DNA from: a virus
Reading direction: 5' to 3' (one strand)
Length of the DNA: 24,629 nt
Virus record (IMG/VR): IMGVR_UViG_3300050821_005819
Location: 1-24,629 of that record
The translations under genes and the position numbers were made by a program. The notes below the pieces were generated by a model. It made no database searches and was not told the DNA's origin. It was given only the letters and a program-made list of their open reading frames with translations. Below, piece after piece: positions 1 through 6,025 of this stretch (positions within the stretch are counted from its first letter, which is position 1; every line of letters begins with the position of its first letter).

Positions 1-404
1 TCGTTCCCCAGCGTTATCTGCCCCGCTCTCTCCTGCACGATGGCGCTGTTGTTCACCGAGACTTCGCCATCCTGCATGAAGATCGAGCCGCCGTTGAGAA
101 CAGCGCCGTCGCCGTCAAGATTGAGGAGCCCGGTGTCGAACAGCGAGATGTGCCCCTTGCCCAGCGTCAGCGTGCCCTCGACGTTGAGGAACGCCGGGCC
201 GCTAAAGTCGTTGAGCGTCGCATTCGCGTCCCGCAGCGAGAGGTTGAACACGCTGTCGTCCTGCGTCACGTTGATCTGAGTCGCGGCGACGCCCGTCACC
301 GTTGCATCGTCGCCCGATCCGGGGGCGAACCCGGTGAATGGCGACCAGTTGCCCGCGTCCTCCCACGCTCCGGACGATGGGTTATTCCAGATGTAGTCGG
401 TCAT
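1..404 (-). CDS. Partial beta-solenoid-like protein, virion or surface protein candidate (N-terminal 134 aa)
   Basis: The frame is open from an ATG at 404 to the left edge, so the C-terminus is missing. A GGAGGT ribosome site lies six bases before the ATG, and the ATG overlaps the previous stop as ATGA. The protein starts MTDYIWNNPSSGAWEDAGNW and continues with short alternating hydrophobic strands rich in Asn, Gly, Asp and Thr (for example LNVEGTLTLGKG and LNGGSIFMQDG). This strand-turn periodicity is typical of beta-helix or beta-solenoid proteins. The W-x-x-x-x-NW-x-P opening resembles the N-terminal part of autotransporter-like repeat proteins. No signal peptide is visible. It is the last gene of the leftward P1 operon seen here and directly follows a DUF3383-like protein, so a structural or adhesive role is plausible. 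That role is inferred; only the fold type is suggested by sequence. Confidence 0.75.
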   Translation of the reverse strand, partial: MTDYIWNNPSSGAWEDAGNWSPFTGFAPGSGDDATVTGVAATQINVTQDDSVFNLSLRDANATLNDFSGPAFLNVEGTLTLGKGHISLFDTGLLNLDGDGAVLNGGSIFMQDGEVSVNNSAIVQERAGQITLGN

Positions 405-1903
405 CCTTTTACCTCCGTTGAACCCCAGATCGGGGTGCTTGCTCCTGGCCCGCTGTGCGTTCCAAGAGGATCTGTGATCGCGTGGCTCGTGCCTGCCGCC
501 CGGTTGGCGGTCAGGAACTCAGTGGCCATGCCCTGCGGCGTATCGGCCCACGCGGTGAACTGGTCGTTGAAGCGCGTGTCGTTGGTGATGAAGCTCCCGT
601 AATTGACCGGGTCGCCGAACTGGTCGACGTAGCTCTTGGTGAGCGTCATGAAATGGGCGAGGCTCATGTGCTGGCCGCCGGGTTCCGCCGGGAACGCGCC
701 CGACGCCTGCGTCAGGCCAAGCGCATCGGCCGCAGTGCCGGTGGGGTCGCCGCCGAACTGTGAAGGATTCTGATCGAACCCGAATTCGCCTTGCACGCTC
801 AGATCGAGAAAATCGTTGTGCTCGGTCGCCCCGATGATCGGCTGCCCGTTACGGTCCATGTAGACGCCCAGGAGGGGAGCCTTGAGCGTCATCTGCTCCT
901 CGCCGACTGCCGTCGCGTTGTTGACGATCCAGGTGTTGGCGCTCAAGGGATCGACCATGCCGGTTGCCGGCGCGAGCCCCGTCACACCGTCGCCGACGAC
1001 CTGGAGCCCGTTGGTCACCGTGCCCGAGATTACGCTGTCCACCGTGAGTACGCCGTAGGTCGCCTCAAACGTGCCGGTAACCGGATTGGGCAGATGAGCG
1101 GAGTGGAACGTCGTATAATGGCCGGGACCGCCCGCCCCGTCGATATCGTGAATGATCTGCGAGTTGGTGCCTCCCGGAATTCCTGGCCCGGTGATGATCG
1201 CGCCCACCGGCAGCGAACCGCCGCTGTCGATTTTAGTGACGGTCACCTGGGCCTTGTCGATCGTCCCTTCGAAGGTGACCGTGTGCGAGACGATATGCCC
1301 GGTGATCACCGCGGCGGTCTGCCGGTGCTGGTTGAGGTCCGCCTGGACGATCTTCGCCGCCTCGTTGATGGCGTTGTCCATCGGGCCGCTGACGCCTGAC
1401 AGGTCGATTGAGGGAGCCGAATACTGAAAGCCGTCGAACTCGACCGAAAGCGAGCCCTGGATAGCCTGCAGCTGGGCGAGCGTGTCGTTGTAGAGGTTCG
1501 CCCCGAGAATGTGCGGGCGCTGGCCCAGCGGATCGCGGGTGACGTAGAGCGTCGCGCCGGCCAGCCCGTAAACGTCGTTCGGGCCGAAGAACGTCCGCGA
1601 TTCCATGTCCTCGGTCGAGCCGACGCCGAAATAGTTCTGCACCTCCTGCACGCTGTGGAACGCCAGCGCCATGCCTTCCGGAACGATGTTCTGCCAGTCG
1701 ATGATCATGCGGTTGAGCGCGTAGGGGCTCGTGTACGTGCCTGCCGGGTCAGTGGTGGCGGCGCTGGCCCCAGCCGCGCTGAAGGTGCCCCCAGGGTCAG
1801 CGGTGGGCATCGTCGCGCCTGCGAGCGAGAACGTGCCGGCCGGATCTTTGAGGATTCGTTTCAGAACGGTGTCGTAGAAATAGCCGGGACGCGCATTAAC
1901 CAT
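401..1903 (-). CDS. DUF3383-like, beta-strand repeat-containing protein (possible virion/adhesin component)
   Basis: This 500-aa protein begins at an ATG with AAGGAG seven bases upstream; the start overlaps the preceding gene by 8 nt. Residues about 19-60 hold three imperfect repeats of the type DPAGTFSLAGA. Residues about 62-200 resemble the N-terminal part of DUF3383 (tail-sheath-like) proteins: a VQEVQNYFG segment, LGQRPHILGANL, and a strand-rich stretch with VEFDGFQYSAPSIDLSG. Residues about 208-268 and 276-345 are two copies of a common beta module (VTVTKIDSGGSLPVGAIITG and LTVDSVISGTVTNGLQVVG) found in many phage and surface proteins. The C-terminal 150 residues are unassigned. I recall similar beta-strand repeat proteins in Hyphomicrobiales genomes and prophages. 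No signal peptide is seen. Its position in the leftward operon, away from the other structural genes, is unusual. Family assignment is by pattern and moderately sure; function is inferred. Confidence 0.8.
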   Translation of the reverse strand: MVNARPGYFYDTVLKRILKDPAGTFSLAGATMPTADPGGTFSAAGASAATTDPAGTYTSPYALNRMIIDWQNIVPEGMALAFHSVQEVQNYFGVGSTEDMESRTFFGPNDVYGLAGATLYVTRDPLGQRPHILGANLYNDTLAQLQAIQGSLSVEFDGFQYSAPSIDLSGVSGPMDNAINEAAKIVQADLNQHRQTAAVITGHIVSHTVTFEGTIDKAQVTVTKIDSGGSLPVGAIITGPGIPGGTNSQIIHDIDGAGGPGHYTTFHSAHLPNPVTGTFEATYGVLTVDSVISGTVTNGLQVVGDGVTGLAPATGMVDPLSANTWIVNNATAVGEEQMTLKAPLLGVYMDRNGQPIIGATEHNDFLDLSVQGEFGFDQNPSQFGGDPTGTAADALGLTQASGAFPAEPGGQHMSLAHFMTLTKSYVDQFGDPVNYGSFITNDTRFNDQFTAWADTPQGMATEFLTANRAAGTSHAITDPLGTHSGPGASTPIWGSTEVKG

Positions 1904-2390
1904 CCATTTGCTCCTTCAGCGCCGCCGCGGCGGCTTCACAATATTTGTTCCACTTTGCCTTGGTGAGATCGATCTGCTTGGTTTCGGGCCGGCTGTCGTC
2001 GCCCATCAGGCGCTCAAGCAGCAGCATGCGGTTCTCGACTCCGACGATGCGCCACTGTTCCTGGCTGATCGATACCCACATTTGATCGTCGTATTGATAG
2101 CCGGTCGCACCGTCGCGCGGCACGTCCCTGACCGTGTGGCGCGGCGGGAAGATGCGTAAGGCGGCAAGCGCGACCATCGCGTCGATAGCGCCCGCGGGCT
2201 TGCGCTTTTCTTTGCCGTCGACGTCCACCGGCGTCCAATGAAAGCGCCGCCAGTCGAAAAGCGTCGCCTCGAAGGCCTCGGCCTCTGCGAGGTATTTCGG
2301 CAGTTTTGGCCAGCGCAGACAGTGCTCGGCGAACCGCTCGCGCCAGCAAGGTTCTTCGTAAATCACCTCTCCAGCTTCAGCAGGCGACAT
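1896..2390 (-). CDS. Hypothetical protein, 164 aa
   Basis: The open frame covers the gap between two clearly coding neighbours, and its last 8 nt overlap the start of the DUF3383-like gene. I chose the ATG at 2390 (MSPAEAGEVIYEEP). A TTG at 2402, directly after the previous stop, would add four residues, and neither start has a strong ribosome site. The protein is soluble-looking, rich in Trp and charged residues, with a Lys/Asp-rich C-terminal helix (TKAKWNKYCEAAAAALKEQ). No recognisable domain, membrane segment or Cys cluster is seen. It sits immediately before the DUF3383-like protein and is coupled to it by overlap. It might act with that protein as an assembly partner or chaperone, but this rests only on position. 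Confidence 0.75.
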   Translation of the reverse strand: MSPAEAGEVIYEEPCWRERFAEHCLRWPKLPKYLAEAEAFEATLFDWRRFHWTPVDVDGKEKRKPAGAIDAMVALAALRIFPPRHTVRDVPRDGATGYQYDDQMWVSISQEQWRIVGVENRMLLLERLMGDDSRPETKQIDLTKAKWNKYCEAAAAALKEQMDG

Positions 2391-2402
2391 GGCGATGCCC
2401 AA

Positions 2403-2717
2403 TCAAATCCATGTTTCTAAAATCTTGACGTCGTCGTCTTCCTGGCGCGGGATGCACGTCAGCCCCGCGCGGCGGAAGATCTCGCGCAGGATGACGAGGT
2501 CGCCGCCTATCCGGTGCTCCATCGGCGTCGACTTGCCGTCCCTCACTTCGTGGCGGCGCGCGACGATGTCGTCAGGATGGTCAGTCGGGTGGTCGTAGAT
2601 CACCCACAGCGTCAGCGCCCCGCGCTGCGCCGCTTCGTTCTGCGTCTTCACCACGCTGTTTATGGGATCGTCGATAGGCTCTGAAGTAGGCGTTGTAGGC
2701 TTCCCGCGAACTGGCAC
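2403..2717 (-). CDS. Small conserved phage protein, 104 aa
   Basis: I place the start at a GTG (2717) because GGGAGG lies about six bases before it; the open frame extends upstream to a TTG at 2750 without a ribosome site. The core LTLWVIYDHPTDHPDDIVAR followed by a charged stretch and DDVKILETWI matches a pattern I recall in many small proteins of alphaproteobacterial phages (TLWTIYDHPxDxPxxxVAR...DDPxIxExW). Function is unknown and there is no catalytic signature. The first 46 codons overlap the 3' part of the gene at 2581-2823 in another frame. The true start may therefore be further in, or the two could be joined by a frameshift. The stop abuts the next gene directly. Confidence 0.72.
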   Translation of the reverse strand: MPVRGKPTTPTSEPIDDPINSVVKTQNEAAQRGALTLWVIYDHPTDHPDDIVARRHEVRDGKSTPMEHRIGGDLVILREIFRRAGLTCIPRQEDDDVKILETWI

Positions 2718-2823
2718 GTGATCCCTCCCTGGTGTTCCTGGCGCTCTCAATTGCGCGCAGCAGCGGGTCTTCCCAGGCCCGCCTGATGGCCTCGTTGCGG
2801 GCCTTGAGCTGTTCAGTCGTCAT
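2581..2823 (-). CDS. Small basic helical protein, 80 aa, overlapping the next gene
   Basis: The ATG at 2823 lies inside the last codons of the upstream gene (11-nt overlap). The first 57 residues look genuinely coding: TTEQLKARNEAIRRAWEDP, then REAYNAYFRAYRRSHKQRG, charged helices rich in Arg and Ala. This frame is also the only one that fills 2718-2812, which supports it. The last 20 or so residues (SGAARGADAVGDLRPPD) look like an out-of-frame reading of the gene at 2403-2717. Either the two genes overlap by 137 nt, or this gene should end earlier through a frameshift or sequence error. The opening resembles short DNA-binding or endonuclease-linked motifs (A-x-R-x-AW-x-DP), but no domain is complete enough to assign. 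Function unknown. Confidence 0.6.
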   Translation of the reverse strand: MTTEQLKARNEAIRRAWEDPLLRAIESARNTREGSRASSREAYNAYFRAYRRSHKQRGEDAERSGAARGADAVGDLRPPD

Positions 2824-3274
2824 CGTCAAAAAGATTGTGCAGCTGCCCTTCCCAACTCAGCGGGACTACCTTTTCCGGGACGAGCTCGGTCACCACGCCG
2901 TCAGGCCCGCGCTTGATTTCGTAACACCTGACCTTGCCGCCCTCGCGATTGAAGGCGTTGATCAGCACTGTTTCGCGCCGGTCTTCGCGATCGCGTGGCA
3001 TGAGTCTGATCGGATGACGTGTGTCTTCGTTCGCCACCCAGGCCTCGCTGATGAAGCTGTAGCTGTGGATGTTGTGCGACTTGAGCATGAAGCGAATCAG
3101 AGCGATCGCAATCGCCTTGTCGTCGTCGTTCGTCCACGGCGTGGCGATGATATCGGCTCTGCCATTCTTGTACTGAATGAGGAAGCTCGGCATGATCTGG
3201 GCATTCGGCTGCTCGATCAGCACACGCTGGGCGAACCCAAGCGCGTGGTCGACCAATTGGTCGACTGTCATCAT
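2813..3274 (-). CDS. Hypothetical protein, 153 aa
   Basis: The frame opens further upstream, but that part overlaps the HTH gene. The ATG at 3274 forms an ATGA overlap with the stop of the HTH gene, the junction type used throughout this operon; a second ATG follows at once. The protein starts MMTVDQLVDHALGFAQRV and contains an alpha/beta-looking core (IMPSFLIQYKNGRADIIATP, then KAIAIALIRFML, then SYSFISEAW), followed by a strand-rich segment and an acidic C-terminus ending LFDDDD. No catalytic motif or Cys pair is seen. The pattern resembles small conserved proteins of phage early regions with no known role. Translational coupling to the HTH protein suggests shared expression timing. Confidence 0.72.
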   Translation of the reverse strand: MMTVDQLVDHALGFAQRVLIEQPNAQIMPSFLIQYKNGRADIIATPWTNDDDKAIAIALIRFMLKSHNIHSYSFISEAWVANEDTRHPIRLMPRDREDRRETVLINAFNREGGKVRCYEIKRGPDGVVTELVPEKVVPLSWEGQLHNLFDDDD

Positions 3275-3645
3275 CGCCGCGGCCTGCGCGGGCCGCGCCG
3301 CTCGGTCAGCGCCACCTCGGCCAGGAGGAGGGCATTGACCTCCTCTACCCACTGGTCCCTGACGTAGACGCGGCGCACCTCGGCTTCGCCCATCTTGTCG
3401 AACAGGGCTCTAACCTCAGCGACCGAATTGGAGCGGCTGGAAGTGGGGTAGGAATCGGCCTCGCCGGTCAGGCTTTTGTAATAGACCGTGTTTTTGCCAA
3501 CCTTGAATACCTTGGCGATGATCGGAACCTTGACCTTGCGCCGCCAGAACCAGTGCATGGCCATGCGCTCGCCAAAGGTCAATTGATCGTCGCGTACGCG
3601 CCGCCGCGTACGCAGGATCAGAGCTTCATTCAGTTGAACATTCAT
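3271..3645 (-). CDS. HTH DNA-binding protein, first gene of the P1 operon
   Basis: This 124-aa basic protein has a helix-turn-helix-like core at about residues 25-58 (ERMAMHWFWRRKVKVP, then IIAKVFKVGKNTVYYKSLTG), similar to resolvase- or MarR-like recognition helices. A second conserved block at about 76-105 (VAEVRALFDKMGEAEVRRVY) follows. The same two blocks in the same order occur in the 230-aa protein at 5333-6025, so the two look like paralogues. The C-terminus is Arg-rich (ERRGPRRPRR). The gene starts at an ATG with AGAGGA about 11 bases upstream, and an AGGACTAT copy overlaps that ribosome site. It lies directly downstream of promoter P1, whose -10 region holds a 7-bp inverted repeat, so self-regulation is plausible. 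DNA binding is inferred from pattern only. Confidence 0.78.
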   Translation of the reverse strand: MNVQLNEALILRTRRRVRDDQLTFGERMAMHWFWRRKVKVPIIAKVFKVGKNTVYYKSLTGEADSYPTSSRSNSVAEVRALFDKMGEAEVRRVYVRDQWVEEVNALLLAEVALTERRGPRRPRR

Positions 3646-3648
3646 GAT

Positions 3649-3699
3649 GACGATAGTCCTCTTTAGGCGTCATATAGTCCTAATGACGCAGGGGATCAA
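3649..3699 (-). promoter_or_regulatory. Promoter P1 with AGGACTAT operator-like repeats
   Basis: On the minus strand, TTGATC (3694-3699) and TATATG (3671-3676) are separated by 17 bases, a good sigma70-type layout. The -10 region is embedded in ATTAGGACTATATG, the core also found in P2 and P3. A perfect 7-bp inverted repeat GCGTCAT/ATGACGC (3667-3673 and 3683-3689, 9-nt spacer) overlaps the -10. A second AGGACTAT copy lies in the leader over the ribosome site of the HTH gene. The promoter overlaps the 3' end of the gene at 3680-3865. It should drive the operon from 3645 leftward. Binding by a phage repressor or activator is inferred. Confidence 0.65.
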
Positions 3700-3865
3700 G
3701 AGGACGTCCGAAGGCGCGGGCGATTGCGTCGCGGTCGATGCGGGCGTCGACCTTGAACGAGATCGGCTCTTCGATCGTGCGCTCGGCCTCGGCCAGGATG
3801 GCGCGGTCGATCGCGCGCCGCTTGGCCCCGAAGCGCGCCTGCCAGTCGTTTTTAGGTTTGCTCAT
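3680..3865 (-). CDS. Small hypothetical protein, 61 aa
   Basis: The ATG at 3865 (MSKPKNDWQARFGAKRRAID) overlaps the end of the upstream gene by 14 nt and has GAGGAAG about nine bases before it; the longer open frame is not needed. The protein is a charged, probably helical peptide with a basic N-terminal half and no Cys or membrane segment. It is the last gene of the P2 operon; its stop TAG lies inside promoter P1, so the two transcription units abut with no terminator between them. Function unknown. Confidence 0.65.
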   Translation of the reverse strand: MSKPKNDWQARFGAKRRAIDRAILAEAERTIEEPISFKVDARIDRDAIARAFGRPLDPLRH

Positions 3866-4088
3866 CTTCGTCTTCCTCGAAATAATAATTCCGTTCGCCT
3901 TTAGGACATTCCTCGCCAAGCAGGGCGAAGCATCGCCGGATCGATGCGTCGCCCGTACCGAAGCTTTCGGTTACATGCCCGCAGCGGGTGCAGGCCACTT
4001 CGACGCCTTCGACGGGTCCGTAGTCGCCATCAAGCTCGACCTCCTCGACCGTGCAGGGCACTCGTGCTCCCCATTTATCCTTGCTCAC
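3852..4088 (-). CDS. Small Cys-containing conserved phage protein, 78 aa
   Basis: I use the GTG at 4088, which overlaps the previous stop as GTGA; this junction repeats through the operon. The protein (VSKDKWGARVPCTVEEVELD) has a CTRCGH pair near the middle followed by SFGTGDASIRRCFALLGEEC, and ends in a very acidic tail (EEDEDEQ). I recall close patterns (CxRCGHxTESFGTSxxSxRRCLAxLxxECP) as a widespread small protein of alphaproteobacterial phages and prophages, of unknown function. The Cys set (CxxC plus C-x-n-C) could bind zinc. It lies among several other small Cys-pair proteins in the P2 operon. Confidence 0.75.
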   Translation of the reverse strand: MSKDKWGARVPCTVEEVELDGDYGPVEGVEVACTRCGHVTESFGTGDASIRRCFALLGEECPKGERNYYFEEDEDEQT

Positions 4089-4291
4089 GGCGCAATCCTC
4101 AGCAAAAGCTCTGCTGCGCCATAGACCTGTTTTTCGCCGCAAGCTTCGCACCGATAGCGCCGCGCGTCAGGTTCGCACCCGCCCTGCTCGTTGCCGCATG
4201 CGAGGCAAAAGCCAGGATCGTCGAGGGTGGTCATCTGACGTTTGACCGCGTCGAGAATGCGCTCCTCGGTGATTGAGGCAGGAGCTTTCAC
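4085..4291 (-). CDS. Zinc-ribbon-like small protein, 68 aa
   Basis: The GTG at 4291 overlaps the stop of the upstream gene as GTGA. The N-terminal helix (ITEERILDAVKRQMTTLDDP) precedes two Cys pairs, CLACG and CEACG, separated by about 19 residues with a further Cys between them, then KQVYGAAELLL. This matches a common small phage protein whose conserved core reads GFCxACGxExxGCEPDARxYxCExCG. The layout is that of a small zinc ribbon. Such proteins may contact RNA polymerase or DNA, but no role is established here. A longer open frame upstream exists in the same phase but overlaps the real neighbour. Confidence 0.78.
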   Translation of the reverse strand: MKAPASITEERILDAVKRQMTTLDDPGFCLACGNEQGGCEPDARRYRCEACGEKQVYGAAELLLRIAP

Positions 4292-4491
4292 AGCGCCACC
4301 GCCTTGTGGAGATCGGCGTCCCACTGGTAGTTGACCGGGTCGTCGGACGGGACCACGCGTGTTTCGCGCACGCTGGTCCAGCGCCACGAAAGGTCGAGGA
4401 CATAGGCTTTCGCCTCGTCCTCGGTGGCGAACCGGCAGGCGTTGCCGTGCCAGTCGGGATCGCTAGTTTTGACCTCTGGTTTGTAGCTCAT
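4288..4491 (-). CDS. Conserved phage protein of unknown function, 67 aa
   Basis: MSYKPEVKTSDPDWHGNACR starts at an ATG that overlaps the previous stop as ATGA. The protein has a central helix (FATEDEAKAYVLDLSWRW) and a conserved-looking TRVVPSDDPVNYQWD segment near the end. I recognise the pattern (MSYKPEV...G N..RFAT..EA......L..RW..V..TRV.ESDDPVNY.W) from many phage genomes, where it is annotated as hypothetical. No catalytic residues or metal sites are seen. Tight coupling with the flanking Cys-pair genes suggests shared early expression. Confidence 0.8.
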   Translation of the reverse strand: MSYKPEVKTSDPDWHGNACRFATEDEAKAYVLDLSWRWTSVRETRVVPSDDPVNYQWDADLHKAVAL

Positions 4492-4814
4492 GTGCGTTGT
4501 TTCCTCTTTTCGGCGTAGTAGCCGGCGAGGAAGGCGTCGCCCTCGCGCACCGTCATTGAGTGTGCGAGCCGATTGGCGGTTTCGCGCGTCACCTCATTGA
4601 GTGCAGCGAGCATGCCATTGTGAAACGCTGCGGTGTAAGCGCCATAAGGGTCGTCGCCGCGGCATTCGGGGCAGGCGTGGGTATCCATGCCGAGATAGAC
4701 GACATCGCGGCAGTCGTATTTCATTTTGCCGCAGGCGTCGCACTCGCTGCGGTGTTCTTCATGGCGCGGATACATGCCCGTGTGGACTCCGTCGCTATCG
4801 ATCAAAATTGCCAT
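4488..4814 (-). CDS. Putative zinc-finger-containing protein, 108 aa
   Basis: The open frame extends upstream to 4868, but the ATG at 4814 (MAILIDSDGVHTGMYPRHEE) has GGAG eight bases before it and lies clear of the upstream gene, so I use it. Residues about 25-52 hold CDACG and CPECRGD, two C-x2-C pairs about 20 residues apart with another Cys between, an arrangement that can hold zinc. The second half is helical (AAFHNGMLAALNEVTRET, then a segment ending AGYYAEKRKQRT). No enzyme motif is seen. It follows the DUF6011-like gene with a 29-nt gap and precedes the 67-aa gene with an ATGA overlap. Confidence 0.72.
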   Translation of the reverse strand: MAILIDSDGVHTGMYPRHEEHRSECDACGKMKYDCRDVVYLGMDTHACPECRGDDPYGAYTAAFHNGMLAALNEVTRETANRLAHSMTVREGDAFLAGYYAEKRKQRT

Positions 4815-4843
4815 GTTCTCGACTCCAGTTGGTTCGCCTTCGT

Positions 4844-5257
4844 TCAAATTCCCATTTTCCCGGAGCATTCGGGACCATACCCGCTCCGGATGCTTTCAGG
4901 CACGGTGAGCGGGCGATTGCAGCGTCCGCAGCGGCCCATGTGATGGACCTCCAGGTTGGGCGTCTCGCGGGCCTGGACCGCCATGCGCCACCACCAGTCG
5001 AACGCCTTGGCGCTGGGCGCTTCGGCGGCGATCGTCGACTTGCGTGTACCGTGGAAATAGACGCCGCGGCGCATGAAACCGAGATAGCGGTAGTCGCTGG
5101 TATTGTCGGGCCCGGTCAGGACACTGACGAAATACATCTGCGCGTTATTTTCGGCCTGACGCACGCGATAGGTGTAGCGCGCCTGGGTCTTGAGGGAGAC
5201 GAGGGTGAATGTGGCGTTGCCCGCGAGGGCGAACATGGCCGGGTTGTCGAGTTTCAC
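4844..5257 (-). CDS. DUF6011-like zinc-binding protein, first gene of the P2 operon
   Basis: This 137-aa protein ends with CGRCNRPLTVPESIRSGYG followed by PECSGK, which I recognise as the DUF6011 signature: a CxxC pair, a conserved Pro-Glu-Ser turn, GxGPEC and a closing Gly-Lys. It occurs in many phage and plasmid proteins and is probably a small zinc-binding fold. The N-terminal 100 residues are strand-rich (NATFTLVSLKTQARYTYRV, then DYRYLGFM) and end with an AFDWWWRMA helix; this part is often found fused to DUF6011. The start is a GTG at 5257 with AAAGG about nine bases upstream. Promoter P2 lies just before it, giving a leader of about 26 nt. Biochemical role unknown. Confidence 0.85.
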   Translation of the reverse strand: MKLDNPAMFALAGNATFTLVSLKTQARYTYRVRQAENNAQMYFVSVLTGPDNTSDYRYLGFMRRGVYFHGTRKSTIAAEAPSAKAFDWWWRMAVQARETPNLEVHHMGRCGRCNRPLTVPESIRSGYGPECSGKMGI

Positions 5258-5289
5258 TGGTCTGGCCTTTGCTGGTTTTGTGTGACCCT

Positions 5290-5318
5290 CACATAGTCCT
5301 AATCAAGGACCGTGTCAA
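5290..5318 (-). promoter_or_regulatory. Promoter P2 with shared AGGACTATGTG core
   Basis: On the minus strand, TTGACA (5313-5318) and TATGTG (5290-5295) are separated by 17 bases. The spacer ends in ATTAGGAC, so the -10 region reads ATTAGGACTATGTG, nearly the same as in P1. A perfect GTCCT/AGGAC inverted repeat (5296-5300 and 5306-5310) lies within the spacer. It is placed to transcribe the 5257-to-3680 gene run. The consensus -35 suggests a strong promoter unless blocked. Confidence 0.65.
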
Positions 5319-5332
5319 GTGAGGATCTGGGA

Positions 5333-6025
5333 TTATTTCAGACGGCCCTTCGGAAAGCCGCTGAGTTCCCAGATGCCATCCAGGGCGTCAGTGCTGGAAG
5401 CGAACGGTTCACGCCCGATTGCGCCGCGCAGCTGTTCGCGGCCCCAGGAAAAATGGCCCTGATTGCTTTCGCCTTCGATGTACCATCCAGGCGGGTCGTC
5501 GCGCACTACGATGTCATAGCTTACGCCCCAATCGGGGAAATCGTGGCGACCGGCATGCTTATCGGCTTGGAGGTTTGGGCCGCGTCCGGGCCGCGCTGCA
5601 TTGCCGATATCGTGTTTCACGCGCATCAGGCGGGTGTGGATATCGTGAGTGTAATAGCGCCGCGCGAATTCTTCCTCGCCCAGCCGCTCGAACTCATTGG
5701 CTACGCGCCGGTATCGTTTGACGCGGTTAGGGTTGCGGTTCGCGTTCATGTCGCGATTGCGCCATGTCGAGCCATCGCCCATTTCGACGGTGCGCGGGCG
5801 CGGGTCGCGTGCAAGGCAGCCGCCGATTAGGCTTACGGTCGTCATGGTGACGGCGAAAGTCTTGGCGACGGTGCGCGGCGGGATTCGATTCATGACGGCG
5901 TAGAAGAGGGCGCACTGATCCGAGAAGGAAAGTTTGCGCCCGGTTCGCTCATGATGCGCGCCGGCAAGCTCGCGCACCGCGCTTTCCGGATTGAAAGGGG
6001 CCTCCAGGCCGACTGGGTTCTCCAT
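5333..6025 (-). CDS. HTH regulator-like protein with extra C-terminal domain, 230 aa
   Basis: The ATG at 6025 has AGAGGTGA about six bases upstream. Residues about 31-67 (KLSFSDQCALFYAVMNRIPP, then RTVAKTFAVTMTTVSLI) look like a helix-turn-helix. Residues 102-125 (VKRYRRVANEFERLGEEEF) match a second conserved block. Both blocks recur in the same order in the 124-aa protein at 3271-3645, although identity is low. The last 70 residues form a separate strand-rich domain (WGVSYDIVVRDDPPGWYIEG) lacking in the shorter paralogue; it could be a sensor or interaction domain. The gene has its own TTGACA promoter carrying a palindrome and lies alone between two transcription units. This fits a phage regulator, though direct proof of DNA binding is absent. 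Confidence 0.75.
   Translation of the reverse strand: MENPVGLEAPFNPESAVRELAGAHHERTGRKLSFSDQCALFYAVMNRIPPRTVAKTFAVTMTTVSLIGGCLARDPRPRTVEMGDGSTWRNRDMNANRNPNRVKRYRRVANEFERLGEEEFARRYYTHDIHTRLMRVKHDIGNAARPGRGPNLQADKHAGRHDFPDWGVSYDIVVRDDPPGWYIEGESNQGHFSWGREQLRGAIGREPFASSTDALDGIWELSGFPKGRLK

Noticed and set aside
5312-5830. Plus-strand frame opposite the 230-aa HTH gene
   Set aside because: No ribosome site, overlaps promoter P2, and the opposite strand shows conserved blocks.
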